Shown here one piece after another: positions 10,404-18,427 of a DNA stretch of 28,375 nucleotides; the stretch's first letter is position 1, and each line of letters opens with the position of its first letter. The DNA comes from Spirogloea muscicola (Eukaryota; Streptophyta; Zygnematophyceae; Spirogloeales; Spirogloeaceae), in contig WELB01000394.1 of assembly GCA_009602725.1 (NCBI GenBank), positions 1 to 28,375 of the forward strand, in the 5' to 3' direction. Position numbers and translations under genes: made by a program. The notes beneath the pieces were generated by a model, which saw only the letters and a list, made by a program, of their open reading frames with translations, searched no databases and had not been told where the DNA came from.

Positions 10404-11024
10404 TGACAGAAGACACTGCATGTGACGTTCCCACCGTCTATGAGCGTTCACCCGTGTGGTACGTGTACCCGATTGGCACGTGACCGACCTGGCCCGGCCA
10501 GGAGGGCCCCGGTGGCTCGGTGTCCACCCTGGCTCCTACAGTACCGCCTTCCGACAGGTCCGCTTCTTGGGGTGGGCCTCGTGCGGCCCGCCCGTCGGGG
10601 TGGGCCTTCCTCTCGCCTCCGCCCTCTCGTAACAGCGTCTGTCTCTTGACAGGTCCGCCCCTCGGGGGTGGGCCTCGTGCAGCCCGCCCCTCGGGATGGG
10701 CCTTGGGGCGACCCCACACACCCCGAGGGGGTGGCACGGAGAAGGACTGGGAGTCTGGTGAGAGTCAATTTTACCAGAAATTGAAGGGCTTACACTAGTC
10801 AAATTGTTGAGGAGGTCCTGAGGAAGTCGTCGCTTGGCTTCTTCTAGAAGTGGGGTGGAGCTTTTTTTTACTGCTGAGATTTTCATGCCTGTGGTTCTCT
10901 AGTAGATTTCGTGCCTGTGCTGCGCAAGAAGCTAAGGCGTACAAGCTTCAGCAGTTGACCATGTGAGAACAGCTTGCCAGATGTTTAACTACTGCAGGCT
11001 GACATCGTCTGTGAGCTGTGCGGC
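10404..11024. mobile_element. About 0.6 kb GC-rich insert private to copy 1
   Basis: Absent between the flanks that are adjacent in copy 2 (about 16620-16650). The left part is GC-rich and includes a 56-57 bp unit occurring twice (10554-10609 and 10649-10705, 'gacaggtccgc...gggtgggcct'). The right part (10740-11020) is ordinary in composition. No terminal inverted repeats, target duplication or open frame with a domain are evident, so the nature of the insert is unknown. Deletion from copy 2 is the alternative. Confidence 0.45.
10554..10705 (+). repeat. GC-rich direct repeat, two units
   Basis: Units at 10554-10609 and 10649-10705 share 'gacaggtccgc..ct..ggggtgggcctcgtgc.gcccgccc.tcggg.tgggcctt', separated by about 39 bp. 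Each contains sub-repeats of GGGTGGGCCT and GCCCGCCC, which could fold back. Confidence 0.75.
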
Positions 11025-11765
11025 CTCCCATGAACGAGTCCGAAGCAGAAATTTGCCCTCTGCCGAAGTTGACACCTCAGATTTTTTCAAATGTAACTGA
11101 TTTCGAACAGGGATGACTGTGAGCGCGTGCAACAATTGCTCACATTGGCTACCACCCCACGCTAGGCCTTGAAGGGCGGGCTTCAAGATGGACATTGAGG
11201 CGAGTTTCGCTTCGCACACAGCACCCATCATCATCAAACACGGGCTCGCCCAGTTTCCCCGCAGGTTGCAGAGGATATCAATGACATTCCTGAGGCAGCA
11301 AGAGGAAAGGGCTACGAAAATCAAAGGCAGACTAGACAAACTGCTAAATCAAACTCCTGGTTGCTTAGTAAGTGCATTCAGGGTTTAAACCCGCGTACAA
11401 AAGCCCGAGGACAAAGCGGCCAGGGCATGTCTATTGGGCTTCAGCAGGCGGCAACAGGAGCGGAGCCGCGACAGGGCCAGCGATCACACTCCTGCTGCCA
11501 CGGTGCCCAAGTGAGCGGGCGACGCTAGTTCAGCATCCACCAGGTATTCAAAGATCGCAGTGGACCTCGACAGCGTGCATTCGTGACTACAATTTGCCTT
11601 TCACTTGCCCGCTCCGGCCCTCTGTCACTCAAAAGCGGCCACTCACTTGGCTGAGGGTTTGTCCTTCTCGTTGCATCTTCCTCGCAGTCACTTGTCGCAG
11701 ACCATTTTTGAAGCTGGCCCTTCCCAGTCCTCTGTGAAACCTACCGTGAAGCTTTGGGGAAGCCT

Positions 11766-11804
11766 AGCATCTCTGATCTGCGGCTGCTTAGCAGGGGTTA
11801 CTAA
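11766..11804 (+). pseudogene. Terminal fragment of retroelement ORF (LLSRGY-stop)
   Basis: Codons 11766-11804 read SISDLRLLSRGY-stop, matching the family terminus. The following 'gtgattcgt' and 'ttttggccccaccggaccttg', then the hairpin at 11873-11892 (GGGCTG / CAACCC), repeat the order seen after the stop at 4655. It marks the junction between duplication block X and the repeat zone in copy 1. Confidence 0.6.
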
Positions 11805-11839
11805 GTGATTCGTAGCTGCTTTGTTTCTTTGGGGAAGCG

Positions 11840-11900
11840 CATTTTGGCCCCACCGGACCTTGCCAACTCTTCGGGCTGGCTGTTCACAACCCTTGCCCCC
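11840..11900 (+). repeat. Trailer module with hairpin
   Basis: 'ttttggccccaccggaccttg', then the hairpin at 11873-11892, then 'ccttgcccccttttggaaca'. The right arm has CAACCC in place of CAGCCC, so one G:C pair becomes a G:U-type pair and the stem is kept. Confidence 0.65.
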
Positions 11901-12014
11901 TTTTGGAACAGCAATTCTGTTTCTCTGAAAGAGCGAAGAAAAAAAGTAAGCTCTTCCAAAGAAAGAGTGAGACTCTTCCAGTAGAGGGCAAGTGGTATGA
12001 TTAGCCAACTCAAA

Positions 12015-12310
12015 AGGAAGAACGAACCAAAGGGGGCGAGGGCTGTGAAAAGCCATTTCGGAATGGACGGACAAGGCCCAAAAGGGCCCAAATGCGCTAA
12101 AAGCACAAGCTCTGCAATTAACATCAGAATGGGACTTTAGTGGAAACAGCTCTTCGACTTTGATAGCAGTGGCTGTGAGAGGCCAGCCCAAAGGAATGGA
12201 CAAGGTCTGAAAGGGCTGGAGGGCGCAAAAGGAAAGAAAGTGGCTCTCCTAATGGGGGCAAGGGCTGCGAAAAGCCAGCCCATAAAGAGTTGACAAAGGT
12301 TTGAAGGGGG
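12015..12310 (-). repeat. Trailer modules in antisense
   Basis: Three inverted modules lie at about 12020-12075, 12160-12215 and 12245-12305, with hairpins at 12171-12188 and 12262-12281 (GGGCTG / CAGCCC complementarity retained). On the minus strand the last one lies about 85-105 bases downstream of the ORF end at 12366, again placing it in a trailer. Confidence 0.65.
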
Positions 12311-12365
12311 CAGATGACGGGAAAATCTAAAAGCCTTAAGTCAGAACGGGTGTAGGATGGACCAA

Positions 12366-12506
12366 TCAGTAGCTACGAGTGAGGAGCCTCAAATCTGACA
12401 GACTAGCTGCCAGAAAGCAATCCCTCTGACAAAAGCCAGAGGCTGCAGCGAGAGCACGGCCAGCGCGCAGATCCAAGGCGTGGGCCATGGACCGCTGGAG
12501 GGAAAA
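12366..12506 (-). pseudogene. C-terminal 46 codons of retroelement endonuclease region
   Basis: On the minus strand the frame reads FSLQRSMAHALDLRAGRAL, then AAASGFCQRDCFLAASLSDL, then RLLTRSY-stop at 12366. This aligns through its whole length with the copies ending at 19471 and 19621 (QRSIAHAVHTRAGRA; GRALAAASGFHQGDVFSP). The fragment is 5'-truncated. The interval about 12130-12570 is missing from duplication copy 2, so this piece probably inserted after the duplication. Confidence 0.72.
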
Positions 12507-12541
12507 GAAGAATACTGATCGCTACGTCAGCAAAGGGGCTC

Positions 12542-12600
12542 TCAGTAACCTCTAGTCAGTAGTGTAGGTCTGAATAGTGACCAGGAATCAGCAGCCGCAA
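12542..12600 (-). pseudogene. Terminal fragment of retroelement ORF (LLTRGY-stop)
   Basis: On the minus strand it reads AAADSWSLFRPTLLTRGY-stop, ending at 12542. Only 36 bases separate it from the start of the next truncated copy (12506), as if one element had inserted just behind the stop codon of another. Confidence 0.55.
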
Positions 12601-12664
12601 ATTGGAGTAATGTGCAGCTGAAAAAGCACCGATAGAGGGAGAGGTAAGTAGGAGGAAGGCGACC

Positions 12665-12765
12665 GCTCTGAGTGGCCAGCCCAAGAAGAACGGACGAAGT
12701 CCAGAAGGGCCGATGGCTGTGAAAGGCCAGCCCAAAACGGGATCGACAAAGGTCGAAAAGGGCCG
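12665..12765 (-). repeat. Two trailer modules about 50 bp apart, antisense
   Basis: 'ggccagccca' recurs at 12674 and 12724 with matching neighbours (gaacggac..agtcc / gggatcgac..aggtc, then 'gaaaggcc' or 'agaagggcc'). The complete hairpin is at 12715-12732. This shows that the module can occur as a short tandem array. Confidence 0.65.
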
Positions 12766-13441
12766 AGAGATTGGAGCACATGCTCATGCACTGGCATCTT
12801 TCTGGAGGTCGTCAGGCAGTGTCGTCCCCGGCGGTCGTCCCACGGTCGTCCCGAGACGACTCCAAGGCCGGTCCTTTCTTTTCTTTACCCAATTAACAAG
12901 ACATTTGTAAGGCTAGAATTGGCCTCCCTAATTTCATGCGCACCGCGCGCCTTCTCTCTCGGGCTGGCCTCTTACAGCCGTTGCCTAACGTCGGGAGAGC
13001 GCTGTTTCCAATGTGCGGGCGGGCTCCGCCACGGCAAGAGGGCCTCGCCAGGCCGCCGGCTCGTAGGGCCAGGCGGATCCCTCTTGGCTCCTGCTGCGCC
13101 GGCACCGCTCCACAGCCGCTTGCCGTGCGGTCGTCGCCCGCGACCGGGGACTGCTGGAGCTTCCTGCGCTGTCGCTGAGCAGGTTAAGCTCGCTCGGGTG
13201 GTCATCTGGATGCGTACCAACAAGGAGTCCCGACCACCATACGGTCAGTCCAGATGCAGATGCGTTCCACCAAGTCTAGTGAAGGGCATGGAGCGGAGTG
13301 TGCGAGAGATTGGGCTTGTGGAGGGAGGTTATGAGAGTGGAAAAGAGAGAATGGACGCACATGGATGGCACTCACATGCGCTGCCGCCAGCCGCTTCAGT
13401 GTCACAACAGTGTGAGTCCCAGTGAGGCGGTGTACAAATAG

Positions 13442-13600
13442 CTGCGAGGATTCTTCGCCGAGGCAACTCCCGAGAAATTTCGCGATGCTCACTGCTTCTT
13501 GCCCATCCCGTCAGGCATCTACCATGCACAAATCTACTCTGGCCTGCACGGCGCCTCTGCCAGCATTCACGCTACTCGTATCTTACGCAGCCCTCCTTAA
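13442..13600 (+). pseudogene. Coding-like exon in copy 1, broken in copy 2
   Basis: After a TAG the frame reads LRGFFAEATPEKFRDAHCF, then LPIPSGIYHAQIYSGLHGAS, then ASIHATRILRSPP to TAA at 13598. In copy 2 (about 20893-21050) the same peptide is visible (VFEAIPEALPRF, then IYHAYIYPGLHGASASIYA) but with a TAA and frame changes. The conserved peptide across a diverged pair supports an ancestral coding exon. The bounds are uncertain and the family is unknown. Confidence 0.45.
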
Positions 13601-13723
13601 GTTTCAAACGCTGGCCTTTTGCGTGCATCTCCATGGCAGCTTCTGTCCTTGACTGCCGCCTCTGGGACTCGCATTGCACTCTCTTCCTGCTGTAAACTGT
13701 AATCTGACTTGCAGTCGTGACTC

Positions 13724-14008
13724 GTGGGTCTAAGTGGCAACAGCCACACGCTATGCAGAGATTGTGTCCGCTTCTTATGCTTTCCTTGCAGACACATGTC
13801 CATGCTTTCAAGCTGGCTCTCCTCAGCCACCGCCCTCGGCAAAGGAGCACCATCCCTCTTAAGGCTCGCATGTGCCTATGCGCCTCTCCTGCTTGAGGGT
13901 GGTGAGAAGAAGAAAGGCCAGCCTCGCCTCGCCTATACTGCAGGTGCACCACCTGATTCAGCCGTCCCAGTACTGGCCCGCCTGCGGAAGCATCCACACA
14001 TGTGCTAA
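13724..14008 (+). pseudogene. Possible exon region in copy 1
   Basis: The frame ending at 14008 includes AYAPLLLEGGEKKKGQPRL and then AYTAGAPPDSAVPVLARLRK. An acceptor-like CCTTGCAG lies at about 13792 and another AG, after 'tatactgcag', at 13942. In copy 2 the frame shifts within the lysine stretch (GGEKEKAS...), so one copy is broken or the frame is not real. Weak evidence only. Confidence 0.25.
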
Positions 14009-14073
14009 TCGCGGTCTTAGCCAGATCTGCCTACACCGCCAGCAGGCTTGCCAGTGCCTTCACCTGTTTATGA

Positions 14074-14229
14074 GAGCATCCAGCCTGTCCCAAGAAGTGG
14101 GCCGAAACTTTTGACTACCTGTCTCTTAACAGCCACAAATTGCAGGTCACTGCCAGCTGCGACACATATCCATCCTTCTCAGCACATGCTGCATATGCCC
14201 AGCTTGCTCAAGGCTTGTGCCAGTACTAA
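14074..14229 (+). pseudogene. 51-codon block conserved without indels in both copies (copy 1)
   Basis: Between a TGA (14071-14073) and a TAA (14227-14229) the frame reads EHPACPKKWAETFDYLSLNS, then HKLQVTASCDTYPSFSAHAA and YAQLAQGLCQY. Copy 2 (21507-21662) has exactly the same length: GHPICPRKGAETSDYLSLNS, then HRLRVTASGDTHASCSVHAA and FAQLAQGFCQY. About 14 residues differ, and most base changes are replacements. Equal length suggests coding ancestry; the replacement excess suggests relaxed constraint since duplication. The protein family is unknown. Confidence 0.45.
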
Positions 14230-15065
14230 ACAGTTTTGCCGCAGCACTTTGTAGTCAAGGAGTCTCAAGACAAATGCTTACCTCCAGCACTTATAAGCCA
14301 TCCAGACCTGCAGCCCAACTTACACATGCTCACACTCAGATTCTTTCAGCTACTGTAAGCATGGCAGACAGCTCGAACCACTCTTATCACAGGTCTCAAC
14401 AGCAGCCCCTTCGGCTAAACGGAGTGTGGCCAGAGACTGCTGGGTCTGCTGCTTCTGCGTTGAAACTGTAGCGTGCAGCAAATTCGTGGAGCAATCTGCA
14501 AGTTCTTTGTGCAGGTGTGTATGCAACAATACATGGACTTGACGATGTTCTTGTGCATAGCCGACCAGCATATGCTGGCCCTGGTGTTCTTCAATCCGGC
14601 TACAGCAGCACCTAACCCTCACGGCACTGCACCTCACTGCATGTGTCGCACACAATCAACAGCTGCGGTGCTGGACCGACCGAAGGTAAGGCTGCTCGGT
14701 GACTGGTGCGAAGATAGCAGCCTAGCACGTCCCACCACCTACCAAAGTGCTTCAAGAGCTGGTTGCCAGGTTGTTGTGGCTCTATGCAATGTCGAACACA
14801 TCTCGTTGATTATCATCTACTGATTGAAAACATATCGCCTGACATTGACGGACATCATTATGATGGGCTGGATATTGGAGGATTGATGTACGACGTGTTC
14901 CTTGTGCTACTGTGCGGTAAGCAAAGCAAGCTCCATTAAGAACACATCGACTGTCGTCAGACTTACTGTAACCCCTTGTGTACTGCCTTGCAGGTCATTA
15001 AAAATCTAGACCACAGTGCAATTAAATACTATTGGTTTTGGGGATTTTGAAGGTACAGCTGATTC

Positions 15066-15151
15066 TTTGCGAGCTTTCACAGCAGTTGCAGTCAATTGAC
15101 TTCCGAACTTTGCGAGCTTTCACAGCAGTTGCAGTCAATTGACTTCCGAAC
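15066..15151 (+). repeat. 43 bp perfect tandem duplication, copy 1 only
   Basis: The unit from 'tttgcgagctttcacagcag' to 'gacttccgaac' occurs at 15066-15108 and again at 15109-15151. The matching place in copy 2 (about 22505) has a single unit. The duplication therefore arose after the segmental duplication. Confidence 0.9.
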
Positions 15152-15492
15152 AACTTGCTCCACCTTGTCATACAACAACAGAAGTGACCCAACAACCTGC
15201 CTAAAGCAAGAAGCAGAACAGTAAGCTCTACACTTTTCCCAGCGATGTAGTCATGCACCACAACATCCATGACTAATTTCAATGTCGTAAGGCGTGCTAG
15301 CCGACGTGTCTTCCTGCTAGACGTTTACAATTTTCTAGTCAGAAACTTTGTCTGAAGAAGCTGATGATGCAATAGTCAGGGAAGGTATGCAGATCTTATT
15401 ACCGACTCTCAGCAGAATCTGCATGTAAGCTGGCCGAAGTTATTTTCCGACGAACATGACCACCTTCTCATACCACGACAAAGAGCAGGAAA

Positions 15493-15529
15493 TCAAGAAG
15501 GTTACTAAGTAGTAGTAACCTTCTTGATG
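15493..15529. repeat. Perfect 16 bp inverted repeat, 5 bp loop
   Basis: Left arm 15493-15508 (ATCAAGAAGGTTACTA), spacer AGTAG, right arm 15514-15529 (TAGTAACCTTCTTGAT). The arms are perfectly complementary. The palindrome lies within 15 bases of the right edge of duplication block Y copy 1, and copy 2 has no counterpart. It could be a fold-back scar at the breakpoint or a transcript hairpin. No adjacent T-run suggests a terminator. Confidence 0.9.
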
Positions 15530-15561
15530 TCCTTCGTAAAGAGCAAGTGTTTTTTGCATGA

Positions 15562-15981
15562 ATGCATGTTCTATATTATACATTCTGTGTGCCATTGGAA
15601 CAGTCATCCTGTCATCAAGTGCTTTGCCAATGTGAGTTGCTGCAGAGTAGTCAAGAAGGTAATCTACTTGCATGGGCCGCTTCTAAGAATGTTCGCACTT
15701 GTCTTATAGCAAGTGGATGTGTTGAAGCTTTACAAGCAAGAGCAGCCACAAAGTATGGTACTCTTGTAGCGGTCATTTGTTCAGGGGTGGTCCAGCGGTG
15801 GTTCACGTCTTTGGTGTATCATCAAGTGACAAAGTATCTACTAAAGCGTGAGCATCGAGCCACGCTTGACTACTGCATTGCAGACCTCAGCATTGGAAGC
15901 TACAAGTATTGGCCAGTGGTGTCGGATGCTAACCGGATTCCTCTGGTGATGTTACACACTCCGAGCGTTTGCAGCCCATGA
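15562..15981 (+). CDS. Hypothetical ORF between the two duplication copies
   Basis: An ATG-started frame of 139 codons in unique sequence between the two duplication copies. Its C-terminal half looks most protein-like (GTLVAVICSGVVQRWFTSL, then TKYLLKREHRATLDYCIADL). No domain, signal peptide or clear membrane segment is recognised. A partly overlapping minus-strand frame (15440-15673) is an alternative. No splice evidence was found and its status is uncertain. Confidence 0.25.
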   Translation: MHVLYYTFCVPLEQSSCHQVLCQCELLQSSQEGNLLAWAASKNVRTCLIASGCVEALQARAATKYGTLVAVICSGVVQRWFTSLVYHQVTKYLLKREHRATLDYCIADLSIGSYKYWPVVSDANRIPLVMLHTPSVCSP

Positions 15982-16173
15982 CATCACCATATGGATCTAT
16001 GGAGTGTGATCTCGAGCGAGGAGTGTGAGCTGCGCCTCTCTGCCGCTGCTGCCGTGGCGGTGCTGGAAGCAGCAGCAGCGAGCTGCTCGACGCAGCGCTA
16101 TCCAAGTCAAGGGCGGGTACCTTGCCTCCAGCTCCACAAGGAGTGCAGCGAGTATACCCGCTACCCTGAGACT

Positions 16174-16260
16174 AGTTTCTCTGACCTGCAGCTGCTCTGT
16201 GGCTACTTGAGTCACTGTGTGCTTTAGCGCTTTCTCTGGCCCCTTCGAAGTTTGTTAGTT
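16174..16260 (+). pseudogene. Scar of retroelement ORF end
   Basis: Codons 16174-16206 read SFSDLQLLCGY, followed by 'TTGAGT' where other copies have 'TGAGT': one extra T removed the stop. The bases after it, 'ctttctctggccccttcgaagtttgttagttctt', resemble the trailer lead. It abuts the left edge of duplication copy 2, just as other scars sit at duplication joints. Confidence 0.4.
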
Positions 16261-16261
16261 C

Positions 16262-17400
16262 TTCTGAAGGCCACTATCTCACAGCAGGTGATAGACTACC
16301 CCACCAGGCCTTCATAGTGGGGTGGAAATGGCATTAACTTACGTACTAAGCTGACATGGGAAAGTGAGGACCTTCTCAATCGCAGCAGATACTTCGGCTT
16401 ATTGCACGCATTCTCAAGCCACCTCCAGGACAGCCCATGTCTGGGTGCCATGATGATATTTAGGAAGTCAGTCTTTATCATGCTTGTCCCTCCCTACCGG
16501 TGCTGATCTCCCATCACCGGGCCATTGCTCCGATGTTTCATTATTTGACTGAACATGGCGGGTATTGAGCTTCACGCCGCTGTCCTGGTTGGACGTATGC
16601 TGAATGACAAAGTTCTGCTGAATGACAAGACCGCAATAAACGAGTCCTCTCATGAACGAGTCCGAAGCAGGATATTGCCCTCTGCCGAAGTTGACACCTC
16701 ATTTTTCGTTAGGTGTAGTTGGATCAGTACCGGCATGGCTGTGAGCGCGTGCAACCATTAACACATTGGCTACCACCCCACGCCAGGCCTTAAAGGCGGG
16801 CTTACAATGAGGCGTGTTTCGCTTCACACGACAGCCCCCATTATCATCAATCACGGGCTCGCCCAGTCTCCCCGCAGGTTGCAGAGGATATTAATGACAT
16901 GCCTAAGGCAGCAGGTTGGAAAGGGACACGAAGATCAAAAGCAGATTAGACAAGCTGTGCAACCACATTCCTGGGCGCCCAATAACTGCATTCGGGGCTT
17001 GAGCCCACTTATACAAAAGCCCGAGGACAAAGCGGCCCGGGCATGCCTGTTGGGCTTCAACAGGCGGCAGCACGAGCGAAGCCGCGACAGGACCAGCGAT
17101 CATATTCTTGCTGCCATGGTGCTGCGGGTGCGCCCAAGGGAGCGGCTTCGCCGGTTCAGCATCAAGCAGGTAGCCAATCATTGCAGTCCAGTGCAGTGGA
17201 CCCTCGACAACGTGCATTCGTGAATACACTTGCCTTGTACTTGCCCGCTCCGGCCCTCTGTCACTCAAAAGCGGCCACTCGCTTGGCTGAGGGGTTTGTC
17301 CTTCTCGTTGCGGCTTCCTCGCAGACACTTCTCGCAGACCATTCTTGAGGCTGGCCCTTCTCAGTCCTCTGTGAAACCTACCGGGAAAGCTTTGGGAGAG
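16262..17400 (+). repeat. Segmental duplication block X, copy 2
   Basis: Counterpart of 10062-11760 without the 0.6 kb insert. Its left edge falls inside a coding-like block, so this copy is truncated at 5'. An ATG frame 16807-17223 (contains KPEDKAARACLLGFNRRQHE) aligns with the same peptide at about 11401-11480 in copy 1, where it soon ends in a stop. Whether this frame is coding is unsure, because other frames are also open. Confidence 0.85.
16318..16506 (+). pseudogene. Coding-like exon in copy 2, intact frame
   Basis: After TAG (16315-16317) an open frame of 62 codons contains LRTKLTWESEDLLNRSRYF, then GLLHAFSSHLQDSPCLGAMM, then IFRKSVFIMLVPPYRC to TGA. It matches the frameshifted region 10121-10310 in copy 1. 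Without an ATG it would be an internal exon. The upstream part of the exon in copy 1 (VIDYLTRPSGEEQ) is cut here by TAG. The family is unknown. Confidence 0.45.
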
Positions 17401-17414
17401 CGCTTTTTGGTCCC

Positions 17415-17600
17415 TTCAGACCTTGTCAATGTTTTTCGGCCTGGCGAAGAGAATGAAGCAAGCTCGTCCAAAGAGAGAGAGAGAGACTCTCTTCAAGTTG
17501 AGGCCGATCGCTGTGAATGGCCAGCCCAGATAAAGAATAGTGGGCGAGGGCTGTGAACAGGCATCCCAGAAGGGATTGACAAGGCCCAAGAGGGCTGACA
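17415..17600. repeat. Remnant trailer modules, both orientations
   Basis: A sense lead 'ttcagaccttgtcaatgttttt' with a broken hairpin at about 17430-17448 is followed by antisense modules at 17505-17550 and 17545-17600. Homologous to 11850-12120 of copy 1 with a deletion between; 17600-17735 then matches 12575-12668. Confidence 0.55.
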
Positions 17601-17737
17601 TGCGCTTGAATCTCACAAGCTCTGCAAGTGACTTTGAACTGGGAGCTTGGTGACCGGGAGTCAGCAGCCGCGAGTTGGAGTTTGCAGCTGGAAAAGCACC
17701 GGAAAAGGGAGAAGGAAGTGGAGGAAGGCGACGGCTT

Positions 17738-18246
17738 TGAAACCTGGGCCTGCCCGTGGGTTGCCAGACACCGGCCGAGGGCCTCACTCTCCTCGGCGTC
17801 GCCCTAGGCGCACCTGCCTTTGTGGCGGAGCAGCTGCAGGTGCGGCTGGAGGATCACCTTCGGCCGGCCGACCGCCTCCACACGCTGCAAGACATGCAGC
17901 TGGCCACCGCTACGCTAACACATTGCATCGCGCAGCGGTCACACTACCTGGCCCGCACCATCCCTCCCTCACCCGGCGGTGAAGGCAGCGTACACGGCAT
18001 TCGACTCCGGCATCTTGGCGTCCGCAGCCACCCTCGTGCAGCACCCCGCGTTCCTCACCACACCAGCTGCGCAGCTGCAGGCCAGCCTGCCGACCAGTCG
18101 TGGCGGCTAAGGATGCCGCTCGGTTGCCCGCGTCTGTGAGGCGGCCTACATGGGGAGCTGGGCTCAGGTTGCAGCCCCCATGTGCCAGCCGTTCCTCGTA
18201 CACGGCCAGCGCGCCCTGGAGCGGACGGCAGCTGACGTGGAGGCAA
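17738..18246 (+). pseudogene. RT thumb segment of R2-like retroelement
   Basis: Contains EGLTLLGVALGAPAFVAEQL, then QVRLEDHLRPADRLHTLQDM, then ATLTHCIAQRSHYLARTIPP. I recognise this LG.P.G...FV...L / L......Q.A..LLR.C...R..YL.R..PP pattern as the region after the catalytic palm in this RT family. Near 17965-17980 the frame moves to AAYTAFDSGILASAATLVQH, and TAA at about 18109 precedes EAAYMGSWAQVAAPMCQPF. The left border at about 17738 coincides with the point where duplication copy 1 continues uninterrupted (12668), so the element piece (to about 19815) entered copy 2 after duplication. The catalytic palm is missing. Confidence 0.72.
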
Positions 18247-18427
18247 GCGGCTGCTGATATGAAAGAATCGGCTGTGAAATGCCAGCCAGATGCATACAGG
18301 TATTCATGACGGAGCCAAAGGCTAGGCAGACAGGGCGCCCTCAATACCCCCGTGTCAGCAGTAGAAGTCAGATGAGCTGAGGCGAGGAAGAGCAACCCCG
18401 CTGCGCAAGCCGCTGCGCAAGCAAGCG
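18247..18427 (-). mobile_element. Antisense retroelement 3' fragment inserted in a sense element
   Basis: Nearly identical to 3925-4095: the same 'aagcggctgctgatatg.aagaatcggctgtgaaatgcc' with a hairpin at 18270-18287, and on the minus strand GVALPRLSSSDF, one base short of the LLTRGY end. It interrupts the coding sequence between thumb (to 18246) and C-terminal part (from 18428). A short repeat 'ccgctgcgcaag' occurs at its right edge. Confidence 0.7.

Larger units (their letters stand above)
10062..11760 (+). repeat. Segmental duplication block X, copy 1
   Basis: Matches 16262-17400 in direct orientation through about 10062-10403 and 11025-11760. Shared strings include 'aaggccactatctcacagca', 'tgaacgagtccgaagcag' and 'tctgtgaaacctaccg'. 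The interval 10404-11024 has no counterpart and is an insert in this copy (or a deletion in the other). Divergence is noticeable, with point changes and small indels, so the duplication is not recent. Confidence 0.85.
12773..15480 (+). repeat. Segmental duplication block Y, copy 1
   Basis: Direct match to 20207-22940. It starts with 'catgctcatgcac...tctttct..aggtcgtca' and the 'cccggcggtcgtcccacggtcgtcc' stretch, continues through a GC-rich part (12985-13180), then exon-like parts, and ends at about 'ttctca..ccacgac'. Order and strand are conserved throughout. Private indels exist on both sides. The GC-rich part holds a 168-codon frame (12919-13425) that I do not accept as a gene, because its frame is not kept in the other copy. 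Confidence 0.88.

Noticed and set aside
12165-12765. Regularly spaced hairpin repeats that might suggest a CRISPR-like array
   Set aside because: Units are diverged, occur in both orientations across the whole window, have no constant spacer length, and sit in retroelement trailers of a eukaryote.
12919-13425. 168-codon ATG frame in the GC-rich start of duplication block Y
   Set aside because: The frame is not preserved in the second copy (20410-20850), where a different strand and frame is the longest, so it is probably chance openness in GC-rich sequence.
15440-15673. Minus-strand 77-codon frame across the palindrome
   Set aside because: It overlaps the inverted repeat and the duplication edge, and has no counterpart in copy 2 or any recognisable motif.
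10062-17400. Blocks X as long terminal repeats of one giant element
   Set aside because: They are only part of a larger X-Y unit that is repeated whole, and no integrase or gag-like coding lies between them.
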